A DNA stretch of 64,000 nucleotides. Origin: G963691885 sp963691885. Lineage in GTDB: Bacteria > Pseudomonadota > Alphaproteobacteria > UBA8366 > Aestuariispiraceae. The notes under the pieces are model-generated. The model saw only the letters and a list, made by a program, of their open reading frames with translations, was not told the DNA's origin and made no database searches. The stretch is from assembly GCA_963691885.1 (NCBI GenBank), contig OY829843.1:3100001-3164000 (forward strand), read 5' to 3'. Both the position numbers and the translations under genes were made by a program. Positions 44,876 through 52,770 of the stretch are shown piece by piece; within the stretch, counting starts at the first letter, position 1; each line of letters starts with the position of its first letter.

Positions 44876-45909
44876 CAGCCTGGGTCCTTTCCGGTCACGC
44901 GTTGAAAGAAGTCGAGATAGTGCTGCACGACTGGACCTTCTGAATAGGTTGACTTGAACTCTGCCGCTGCTTCGCCCGCCAGATCAACACCCAGTGTTGG
45001 ATCCGCAAGCAGTCTGTTGATCTGACTGGCAAGACCAGAAGGATCATCGATAGCACTCAGCAGGCCGGTACGGCCATCCTCAATCAATTGGGTCGGACCT
45101 TGTGACGCGCAGGCGGCAACGGGCAGTCCATGGGCCCAGGCCTCTATAACGATATTACCCAGGGGTTCGTGGCGGGAAGAACAAACAAAGACATCGGCAC
45201 TGGCCATCATAGCTGCCATATCCCGTCGCCAACCTAGAAAACGAACCCGCTCAGTAATTTTTAGCTGGTTCGCCAGTGCTTTCAGGGCGTGTTCTTCGGG
45301 ACCGGAACCCGCGATCCAGAGATGGGCTGCCGGAATATCGACCAGGGCGTGCAACGCGGTGTCGAATCCCTTGTTGACATGAAGGCGTCCGAGACACAGC
45401 AGCAAAGGTACATCCTCTGGTGTATCAAATTCCGCCCTGCTCAGTGGCGGCGCGATCCGGTCATCAACAAAGTTTGGCAGGTACCATGCGCGTTCCGGGG
45501 AAACGCCGGACTTGACGAGGTAGTCCCGAAGATCGGGGGTGTTTCCGATCAAATGATCGCAGTTCCTGTAGTATTTAAGGTCATAATACCCACCGAGACG
45601 CCCCGCCGTAATCGTATCGCATTCGGGTAGGCTGTCGGCACCCCGGTTCATCCAGGCAAGAACCAGGTCGGGCTTTTCTTGGTCAATCGCCTGCTTGACC
45701 TGTCGCTTGCTGATCAGATCAAGAGGGCCGCCAAATCGAACTTCCGTAGTCGGAATGCCCGCCGCCGTCAGCTCAGCGCCGCGATAGGGGTGTTTGCGAA
45801 TGATTGCCGTCTGATCAATACCCGCACGAAATAGTGCGGGGACGAGGCGCTCAAAAAAACCCTCGGCACCGCCCTGTGCAGCACCGGCCATGACTTGCAG
45901 AACCTTCAT
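44875..45909 (-). CDS. glycosyltransferase (GT4 family)
   Basis: The 344-residue enzyme is a GT-B fold transferase. Its N-terminal domain starts MKVLQVMAGAAQGGAEGFFE with the glycine-rich acceptor loop, and the C-terminal domain contains PLLLCLGRLHVNKGFDTALH, VRFLGWRRDMAAMMASADVF and the retaining-GT4 motif SSRHEPLGNIVIEAWAHGLP. The start at 45909 is chosen because upstream in-frame sequence is not protein-like. It overlaps the amidotransferase start by one base and is divergent from a GT2 gene. It probably acts on LPS or capsule precursors; the sugar is unknown. Confidence 0.88.
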   Translation of the reverse strand: MKVLQVMAGAAQGGAEGFFERLVPALFRAGIDQTAIIRKHPYRGAELTAAGIPTTEVRFGGPLDLISKRQVKQAIDQEKPDLVLAWMNRGADSLPECDTITAGRLGGYYDLKYYRNCDHLIGNTPDLRDYLVKSGVSPERAWYLPNFVDDRIAPPLSRAEFDTPEDVPLLLCLGRLHVNKGFDTALHALVDIPAAHLWIAGSGPEEHALKALANQLKITERVRFLGWRRDMAAMMASADVFVCSSRHEPLGNIVIEAWAHGLPVAACASQGPTQLIEDGRTGLLSAIDDPSGLASQINRLLADPTLGVDLAGEAAAEFKSTYSEGPVVQHYLDFFQRVTGKDPG

Positions 45910-46071
45910 GCTGTTCCTGCGTTTTTCATTGCGTAGGGGGCCTCCTGAATGATGGTTCGAATTACACGGTGCCCCTTTGGAAAGCAAGGTTTCGGGACCT
46001 CGCCAAACTTCATTCACCCCGGTTTTCCGGGCGGGCTTGCCCGGGCGAGTTCCGGGAGATAGGTTGCCGCC

Positions 46072-46857
46072 ATGACGCAAACTGACATCAAACTCTCCGC
46101 CCTTGTCGTGGCCCAAAATGAAGAGGAACTTTTGGGTGACTGCCTGAAGAGCCTTTCCTTCGCGGATGAGTTGATTGTTGTTCTGGACCGATCAACTGAT
46201 CGATCAGCGGAGATCGCGCGGGAGCATGATGCACAGGTTCTGGAAGGCGCGTGGGAGATAGAGGGAGAGCGGCGCAACACGGGTATTTCGGCCTGTGGCG
46301 GCAGATGGATTCTTGAACTCGACGCCGATGAGAGGGTGACGGATGCCCTGCGCGAGGAAATCATCAGCCATATCGAAACAGCGCCGGTCGGGCACTACCT
46401 GATCCCTGTTCGCAATTTTGTGGGCGGACGCGAGGTGCGGTACGGTTGGGGGGCCTATATCGGGGTCAACGCAACAGTGCGCCTGTTCACCAAAGGGTCA
46501 AAGCAATGGGGCGCCCAGCGGGTTCATCCGTCGCTTGAGATGACGGGCCATAAAGGGCAGTTGAAAAACGGCCTTGTCCATCTGGTGGACCGGGACCTTG
46601 CGGATATGTTTGACCGGGTCAACCGGTACACGACCCTTGCCGCGCGTGACGCGGTCGCGCAGCAGACTGTGCCCAGCTTTTGGACATCTTTTCGGCGGAT
46701 TTTCTCGCGGGGCTGGAAATCCTATGTGGCCCGCAAAGGATATAAGGAAGGCTTTTACGGCATCGCGCTCGGCTTCCTGGCCGGGTTTTACACAATGATG
46801 ATCTATCTGAAATGTCAGGAACTGCTGCTTAACCGGGATGATCCGCCATCCGCCTGA
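46072..46857 (+). CDS. glycosyltransferase family 2 (WaaE/KdtX-like)
   Basis: A 261-residue GT-A transferase with the N-terminal LSALVVAQNEEELLGDCLKS, the nucleotide-binding DRSTDRS region and the metal-binding DADERV (about residues 85-90). The ending LGFLAGFYTMMIYLKCQELL is hydrophobic and may touch the membrane. It resembles WaaE/KdtX-type LPS core beta-glucosyltransferases. It is divergent from the GT4 gene and overlaps the convergent GT9 gene by 29 bases at the 3' end. Confidence 0.86.
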   Translation: MTQTDIKLSALVVAQNEEELLGDCLKSLSFADELIVVLDRSTDRSAEIAREHDAQVLEGAWEIEGERRNTGISACGGRWILELDADERVTDALREEIISHIETAPVGHYLIPVRNFVGGREVRYGWGAYIGVNATVRLFTKGSKQWGAQRVHPSLEMTGHKGQLKNGLVHLVDRDLADMFDRVNRYTTLAARDAVAQQTVPSFWTSFRRIFSRGWKSYVARKGYKEGFYGIALGFLAGFYTMMIYLKCQELLLNRDDPPSA

Positions 46858-47797
46858 GGAGCGTTTCACAAGCGTCTAAGGCAGCCTCGACAGTTATCCC
46901 TGTCATCAGACTTGGTGTCGTGTGGCGATCGTAATCCGGTGCCGAAATCAGTTCATCGAAGCTTTGCGGGGTTCGGATATGGATGCATTTTTGCCCCCAA
47001 GGGGCATAGAACTCATCCTTTGACGGGCCAAAAAGACCGACGGTTGGTGTTCCAGCAGCAGCTGACATATGCATCAAACCGCTATCGTTTCCGACATAGA
47101 GCGCAGATCTCTCGAAGATTGCCCCAGCAACACCAAGGGAAACGCCAACCATATCGATGACCTGGTTCTTGGGCAGGCCTTTCAGGATCAATTCGGCCTG
47201 TTCCTCTTCGCCCGGTGCGCCAATGATGCCGATCCTTGCATCCTCAAGAATGCCGCCTTTTGCGGTAAGACGTTTTGCCAGCTCCAGAAAGCGATCCGCC
47301 GGCCAGATTTTACCCTGCCAGTTCGCGGTTGGCCCGATGCAAAGGAGCGGTCTGGCATCGTCTTTCAGGATTGCGTCCGCCTCGTCATGGTCTGCTTGAG
47401 AGATCCATAACTCCGGCGAGGGCGGATTCCCTTCCATGCCCAATAATCTGGCGGCCTCTATCACTTTGTGTTCGACGCGGTTTGACTTTTCCCCGCGATA
47501 TAACTTTCCCCTCGGAACAGCCCAGCCAATGACGGATCTACGCATATCAACGACGATATCCCACCACCCCAGAACAACCTGCTGCCACAAGGCAAACCAG
47601 TGCAGACCGCGCGTAGTCCTCTTTTGAAAATGAACGATCCTGTCCAGATTGGGCACACCTTTGAACAGGCCGGCATTGACCGATCCGGTCGCAACTGTGA
47701 CCCGGGCGTCCGGATGACGACGCATCAGTTCGGCCAGAACACCAGAGGATAAAACCGCATCGCCGACGCGATTGGAGGTGATGTATAGAATGCGCAT
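46829..47797 (-). CDS. glycosyltransferase family 9 (heptosyltransferase-like)
   Basis: The 322-residue enzyme begins MRILYITSNRVGDAVLSSGV, the ADP-heptose:LPS heptosyltransferase pattern, and has the C-terminal GNDSGLMHMSAAAGTPTVGLFGPS motif that binds the nucleotide. GT9 enzymes build the inner LPS core. It lies with two other glycosyltransferase genes and the amidotransferase, supporting an LPS or glycan locus. The stop region overlaps that of the GT2 gene by 29 bases, a tail-to-tail overlap. Confidence 0.9.
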   Translation of the reverse strand: MRILYITSNRVGDAVLSSGVLAELMRRHPDARVTVATGSVNAGLFKGVPNLDRIVHFQKRTTRGLHWFALWQQVVLGWWDIVVDMRRSVIGWAVPRGKLYRGEKSNRVEHKVIEAARLLGMEGNPPSPELWISQADHDEADAILKDDARPLLCIGPTANWQGKIWPADRFLELAKRLTAKGGILEDARIGIIGAPGEEEQAELILKGLPKNQVIDMVGVSLGVAGAIFERSALYVGNDSGLMHMSAAAGTPTVGLFGPSKDEFYAPWGQKCIHIRTPQSFDELISAPDYDRHTTPSLMTGITVEAALDACETLLRRMADHPG

Positions 47798-47924
47798 CAG
47801 GGGGGAGAATGCCTTAGTTCGTCTGTGTCACACAGCGTATATAGGTGTTGGCCGACCTTGCCAATTGCAGGTCTGCTGCCTACCTGTGTTTAATTCAACA
47901 CTCCACAGGCTTCAGGGTGACCAG

Positions 47925-48860
47925 ATGGCAACCATCAATGATACAGATCCTGTTTTGGTTCCGCTTCCGGGGCGGGGCCTGATCACGATTGCCGGGACGG
48001 ACCGGGTTTCCTATCTGCAAGGCCTTGTCAGCAATGATGTAACGCGGGTGGACGAGCGGCACGGCGTCTGGACGGCATTGCTAAGTCCCCAGGGCAAATA
48101 TCTCCACGACTTTCTGATTGTCGCTTCCGGTGAGGTCCTGTTGCTGGATTGTGAAGGTGGCGACCGGATGATGGATTTGGGGCGCACACTTCATCGGTTC
48201 AAACTGCACAGCGATGTAGCCCTTGGCATGGCTCGGGACTGGTCCTGTTATCATATTGTGAATGCAGGGATGACATCCCCGTTGGGAGAGGCCCTGACTG
48301 GCCTGACGGACACTGTCGCCTTTGATGACCCAAGGCATGATCAGGCAGGAATCAGGATAATTTCAAAACTCGGTGCTGACGCGCTGGCAGAAAAGCTGGG
48401 GATCGGTTTGGGGGCGGAGGGCGATTACGCATCAACCCGGATCGCCCTTGGTATCCCGGAAGGGCAGCAGGATATGGAGCCCGGGAAAGCCATCTTGTTG
48501 GAGAATGGATTTGACGAATTGGGCGGGATTGACTGGTCGAAGGGCTGTTATATGGGGCAGGAACTGACCGCGCGCACCAAATACAGAGGTCTCGTCAAGA
48601 AACGCCTTGTCCCCATTACGGGGTTGGAGGAAAGCGATCTGCCCCTGAAATCCGGAGATGTGATTACGTTCCAGGGCAAGAGTGTCGGCGACATCAAGTC
48701 TTCAACCGGCAGCACCGCCCTGGCCCTCGTGCGTCTCGACGCGTTGAATGCCGCCGAAACCGGTGACGCGTCGTTGTTATGCGGTGAGCGGGCTGTCGCA
48801 GCACAATTGCCGGACTGGATCAATCTGGACCAGAACGCCCAGAAACATAAAGGTGTCTAG
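47925..48860 (+). CDS. ygfZ: YgfZ/GcvT folate-binding protein
   Basis: The 311-residue protein has the YgfZ signature KGCYMGQELTAR near residue 205 and the N-terminal GRGLITIAGTDRVSYLQGLV. YgfZ uses folate to support iron-sulfur cluster repair or assembly. The ATG at 47925 is the right start; the longer in-frame sequence runs over the GT9 start region. It is divergent from the GT9 gene and convergent with the chemoreceptor gene. Confidence 0.92.
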   Translation: MATINDTDPVLVPLPGRGLITIAGTDRVSYLQGLVSNDVTRVDERHGVWTALLSPQGKYLHDFLIVASGEVLLLDCEGGDRMMDLGRTLHRFKLHSDVALGMARDWSCYHIVNAGMTSPLGEALTGLTDTVAFDDPRHDQAGIRIISKLGADALAEKLGIGLGAEGDYASTRIALGIPEGQQDMEPGKAILLENGFDELGGIDWSKGCYMGQELTARTKYRGLVKKRLVPITGLEESDLPLKSGDVITFQGKSVGDIKSSTGSTALALVRLDALNAAETGDASLLCGERAVAAQLPDWINLDQNAQKHKGV

Positions 48861-48878
48861 GCCTTCGAGGTTTTGCCC

Positions 48879-49952
48879 CTACATGCTCTCTTTCTGAATT
48901 CTGTTCACAACGTTTTCGACCTGCTTGTGGACGACGGTCACGCGCTCGGCGATCTCATCCGTCGCGTTCTTCTGTTCGCCTGTTGCCTGGCTGTTCTCTT
49001 CCAACAGGCTGAGCATATCCACGACTGAATCGGCGACCTGTACAAACGTCGTTTCCACCATATTCAGGCTTTGTTCCAGACGGCTTGTATTGGCACCGAT
49101 CTTTTCTGCGGATTGTTTAGAATCATTGGCCAGGGATTTGACCTCCTTCGCCACCACGGCGAAACCCCGGCCTGCCTCGCCAGCCCTGGCGGCCTCAATG
49201 GTCGCGTTCAGTGCCAGTAGATTTGTCTGTCCCGCAATGTCGGTAATGCTGCTCAGAAGACCATGATTGCCCTGAATCGCTTTTCTCAGATCTTCCATCT
49301 GGCTGCGCACTTCGTCTGTCGTTCCCGCAATTTCCTTTGCCTGCGAGGCATTTCTGGAAATATTGCCGGAGATCAGCGTCATTGTGTCGGAGAGCTTTTC
49401 TGTCGCGGAGGCGATCCCTGAAATGTTTTCCCCAACTTCACCATGGAGGTCGCTGGTCAGCTGATTGATGGTAGCGGCGGTTTCGGTCCGCATTGCGTGA
49501 TAATAGGATGTAAAGGCAATCGTTGTTTCCAGATTGGCCAGCGCATTGACCGCCAGCAGTGCAGACCGGCATTTGTCGGTCAGCTCGTCGCGGGTTAGGA
49601 TGTGGTTAAAGCATATTGAGGAAAACGTGCTGAAGAACAGGCCGTAGACGGCAGGATCCATGCCTTCCTTCAGATCGCCTTCGGCAAACCCCCGCACGCG
49701 CTCGATATGCTCATCATCGATCCCGTTGTGAAAAACGGCTGCCCATCGTTCCCGTTGCGCCTGAACCCAGTCCGGTCGCGAGGCACCCCACAGAAAGGCG
49801 CGCAATTCCGTTGAGTTGTTGCAGATTTCGTAGAGCTTGCCGAGCAGGTCTTCGGATGCGGGTTCAAGCAAGGCATCCCAGGCAAATTTCAGGCTTTCCC
49901 GCATTTCGGGTTTGTTGAGGCCCACTATTGATATGAGTGTGTTGTTTTCCAC
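48879..49952 (-). CDS. soluble globin-fold chemoreceptor (methyl-accepting protein)
   Basis: The 357-residue protein has no membrane segment. Residues about 10-165 look like the protoglobin sensor of globin-coupled sensors (W70, the ERVRGF helix, G-DP at 97-100, and VYGLFF), and 170-357 form an MCP signalling domain with the hairpin tip NLLALNATIEAARAGEAGRG followed by FAVVAKEV. In haem-binding relatives the proximal histidine stands seven residues before the DP proline; here that site is Asp93. The protein probably does not bind haem normally. It may have lost gas sensing or sense another ligand. No che genes lie nearby. Start ATG at 49952. Confidence 0.85.
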   Translation of the reverse strand: MENNTLISIVGLNKPEMRESLKFAWDALLEPASEDLLGKLYEICNNSTELRAFLWGASRPDWVQAQRERWAAVFHNGIDDEHIERVRGFAEGDLKEGMDPAVYGLFFSTFSSICFNHILTRDELTDKCRSALLAVNALANLETTIAFTSYYHAMRTETAATINQLTSDLHGEVGENISGIASATEKLSDTMTLISGNISRNASQAKEIAGTTDEVRSQMEDLRKAIQGNHGLLSSITDIAGQTNLLALNATIEAARAGEAGRGFAVVAKEVKSLANDSKQSAEKIGANTSRLEQSLNMVETTFVQVADSVVDMLSLLEENSQATGEQKNATDEIAERVTVVHKQVENVVNRIQKESM

Positions 49953-49982
49953 GCTTTCAAACCTTTGGTGTCAGGAAACAAA

Positions 49983-50010
49983 ATTACTGCATATCATTAT
50001 ATACAGTAAT
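49983..50010. promoter_or_regulatory. 28-bp imperfect palindrome upstream of the chemoreceptor gene
   Basis: ATTACTGCATAT (49983-49994) and ATATACAGTAAT (49999-50010) are inverted copies with one mismatched position around CATT. The site lies 30-58 bases before the chemoreceptor ATG, where it could overlap the promoter. The 10-mer ATTACTGCAT also occurs, inverted, upstream of the ArsR-type gene at 13098-13107. The binding protein is unknown. Confidence 0.45.
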
Positions 50011-50113
50011 ATCGATTTTATATTGGGCGGCGGAGGAACAGGTTCTAGTCTCAAAACATCACAGTTGAGTGAAGCCTTTGAAAACCTGTAATTCAGTGCC
50101 GGTCAGTTCACAT

Positions 50114-50887
50114 TCAACAGGTTTCAAGCAGACGGCCCAAACCAGGCAGTTGAGTGGTGTTCCCTGCCAATCGTAATGCGTGCCATGCCATTGCTACATT
50201 GCTTGAAAGAACCGGTTTTCCAAGCTCTGCTTCCAAAGGCGCAATGACCCTGGCCACGCGTAGGTTCGTGCAGGCGACGAACACGCCCTCGACTCCCGCA
50301 TCCTGTCCGAGCGAACGCGCCGCATTCTTGATTGAATGTTCGGAGATGCGTGCAACGCGGTTGTCATCCGGTTCAAAAAAGCTGCTCGTTCTGACGATCT
50401 GCATTCCTGCACCCTCGAGATAGCTGCGCATCCTGTTTGTAACCTCACGACTATAGGGGGTGAGCAGGGCGATTTTCTTGCATCCGAGTGCTTCAAAGCC
50501 CGCCAGCATGGCTGTTATGGGGGTTGTGATCGGTGTGTCTGGTTTGGAAAGATTGATCTGTGCGGCAACTTCATCCGGACCAATGACCGTACTTGCCGAG
50601 GTGCAGCCATAGGCTATGGCGTCCAGTTTTTCACCTGGCATCAAACGCGCAGAGGTATCCATCAGGCCATCTTTCATGGCGGACAGGGTTTCGGGCGTGA
50701 TTTCAGGCGAGTTGGTAATACGGGTATGATAGACAGCCACGTGATCCCTCGGCAGAATCTGATGCCATTCCTGCTCAATCGTATGGTCCGAAGACAGGAT
50801 GATCAGGCCAATTCGTGTCAGCGTTTCATACCCGTTGTCCAGTTCTGCGGCCAGTTCCTGAATATCGTCGAGCGTCGTCTCTGTCAT
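50114..50887 (-). CDS. Asp/Glu racemase / maleate isomerase-like protein
   Basis: The 257-residue enzyme has the two-cysteine fold of aspartate/glutamate racemases, maleate cis-trans isomerase and arylmalonate decarboxylase: Cys95 in AYGCTSAST and Cys206 in VFVACTNLR, each in a pseudo-symmetric half. ALGCKKIALLTPYS and SSNVAMAWHALRLAG are further family strings. Maleate isomerase is the nearest guess; substrate is unknown. It lies directly downstream of the sulfatase gene (17-base gap) and is probably co-transcribed with it. Confidence 0.8.
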   Translation of the reverse strand: MTETTLDDIQELAAELDNGYETLTRIGLIILSSDHTIEQEWHQILPRDHVAVYHTRITNSPEITPETLSAMKDGLMDTSARLMPGEKLDAIAYGCTSASTVIGPDEVAAQINLSKPDTPITTPITAMLAGFEALGCKKIALLTPYSREVTNRMRSYLEGAGMQIVRTSSFFEPDDNRVARISEHSIKNAARSLGQDAGVEGVFVACTNLRVARVIAPLEAELGKPVLSSNVAMAWHALRLAGNTTQLPGLGRLLETC

Positions 50888-50904
50888 GGGCTTGGCCTGC
50901 TGTG

Positions 50905-52545
50905 TCAGTCCGTGTCGGGAAGGGGTAATGTTGGACCACGATACGCCATTGTCAGCTCGTCGGGAACCTCTGTACCGTCTTTGAGGAAAGGCAGAATGCC
51001 CCGCCGCATCGAGCGGCCGCGCATCGCCTTGATATCATCGTCGGATCTTGTGACCCGCTGGGAAAGGCGACGGCCCCATTCAGCCAGATATCCGTAGAGG
51101 CGGTTGATCTCTGCCTCGCTACCTCCAGATTTGCAGAGATCCCGAAACTCATCTGGATCATTCGCCAGATCAAACAGCATCGGTCGAAACCCGCCTTCCG
51201 CATGGATCAGCTTATAGCGTCCGTCAAATACCATAAACAGACGCGCATCTTTGGGTTCCAGTCCCAATTTCGCGCATTGAGGGGTTACAGAATAATCGTA
51301 TTCGCTGATGATATAAGACCGGTCGTCAGTCGCCCCGTTGTGTAAATACGGCTCAAGGTTTCTCCCTTCCAGAATGTGGCTGGCAATTTTGCCTCCAGCA
51401 GCGCTGACGAAGGTCGGGGCCAGATCAATGGATTCGATTAGGGCATCGCAAATGGTCCCGCGTGTTGCATCGGCTTCTGGCCGGGGATCGTAGATGATCA
51501 TCGGGACTTTGACGGATTGTTGGTGAAACATGTCTTTTTCGCCAAGCCAGTGATCGCCCAAATAGTCCCCATGGTCTGAGGTCAGGACAATCATCGTGTT
51601 TTCGATCTCTCCCGTTTTGTCCAGATGGGCAAGGATACGGCCCAATTGATCGTTACATTGTTTGATGAGACCCATATAGGCCGGGATCACCTTCTCTCGG
51701 ACCTCGTCCTGTTGAAATGCGGTGGCCACTCGGTTCTCCATATAGGCCCCATAGACGGGATGCGGGGCTTCCCGTTCGACTGGGTGCCTGACGGCAGGAA
51801 GAATATGATCCGGTCCGTACATATTGTGATAGGGTGCTGGCACGATATAAGGCCAGTGCGGTTTTATATAGCTTAGATGGGCACACCAGGGCCCTTGTTG
51901 GTTCTCCAGAAAGTCCAGCGCCCGATCAGTCAGCCAAGGGGTTTCACTGTCCCTCTCATGAATATGGGCGGCTTGGTCTGCGTTTTTGAACATCCAGCCA
52001 CTGGCTTTGCCGGTTTCGTCAGCGCCGGCATTGGCATAATCCGCCCAAGGGTTTTCGCCCTGGTATCCGCGGGATTTGAGATATTCGTTATAGGGTGAGC
52101 GCTTCTGGTCGTAGAAACCGTCTGGCCCGGCACCCCATAAGCCATCGTCACGAACCCAAACGTCAAAGCCACATTCGGCCTGCCGCGCCCCGATAATGCT
52201 GTCCGGGTCCAGCCCCAATCGTTCCATACCCTCAACATCTGCTTTCATATGGGTCTTGCCAATCAGCCAACAGGACATACCGGTAGCCCTCAGGTGGTCG
52301 CCCATGGTCATTTCGCCGACACGCAAGGGGAAACCATTCCATTGTGCACCATGTGAAGAGGCGTAACGCCCGGTATAGGTGCTCATCCGACTTGAACCGC
52401 AAATTGGGGATTGGATATAGGCGTTAGTAAAGCGCAGACCTGCCTCGGCCAGACGGTCAAAATTTGGGGTTTGCAGATGGGGGTGACCCGCACAGCTCAT
52501 GTAATCAAACCGCAATTGGTCATACATTATGAACAGAATGTTCAC
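50905..52545 (-). CDS. sulfatase / phosphonate monoester hydrolase-like protein
   Basis: The 546-residue hydrolase of the alkaline-phosphatase superfamily has the metal ligands in MYDQLR (Asp9) and TSDHGDYLGDH, and the segment SPICGSSRMSTYTGRYASSH around the presumed formylglycine site (Cys49). The usual motif is C-x-P/A-x-R, whereas here it reads C-G-S-S-R with Ser at +2. Conversion by the formylglycine enzyme is thus uncertain. It is cytoplasmic (no signal peptide). The GTG at 52545 has GGGGAG seven bases upstream; an ATG at 52572 adds nine residues without a clear site. A racemase-like gene follows. Confidence 0.85.
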   Translation of the reverse strand: MNILFIMYDQLRFDYMSCAGHPHLQTPNFDRLAEAGLRFTNAYIQSPICGSSRMSTYTGRYASSHGAQWNGFPLRVGEMTMGDHLRATGMSCWLIGKTHMKADVEGMERLGLDPDSIIGARQAECGFDVWVRDDGLWGAGPDGFYDQKRSPYNEYLKSRGYQGENPWADYANAGADETGKASGWMFKNADQAAHIHERDSETPWLTDRALDFLENQQGPWCAHLSYIKPHWPYIVPAPYHNMYGPDHILPAVRHPVEREAPHPVYGAYMENRVATAFQQDEVREKVIPAYMGLIKQCNDQLGRILAHLDKTGEIENTMIVLTSDHGDYLGDHWLGEKDMFHQQSVKVPMIIYDPRPEADATRGTICDALIESIDLAPTFVSAAGGKIASHILEGRNLEPYLHNGATDDRSYIISEYDYSVTPQCAKLGLEPKDARLFMVFDGRYKLIHAEGGFRPMLFDLANDPDEFRDLCKSGGSEAEINRLYGYLAEWGRRLSQRVTRSDDDIKAMRGRSMRRGILPFLKDGTEVPDELTMAYRGPTLPLPDTD

Positions 52546-52770
52546 GTTCCGCTCCCCGGACAGTGCTTTCATTTTTCTGGGTTCAGTAGGGCACCACTGT
52601 GTTTCTTTTGCAATATTGACCTGGAATGGATGGGCAACGAACCCGATTTTGTACTTTCTGGTTGTCTCGAATACCTGCAATTCAATTAGAAAAATATTAA
52701 CTATTAACCTATTCCATTATACAGCTTCCTCATAAGTTTTTCGTTATTTGAGCACGGACAGCTTTTAACT

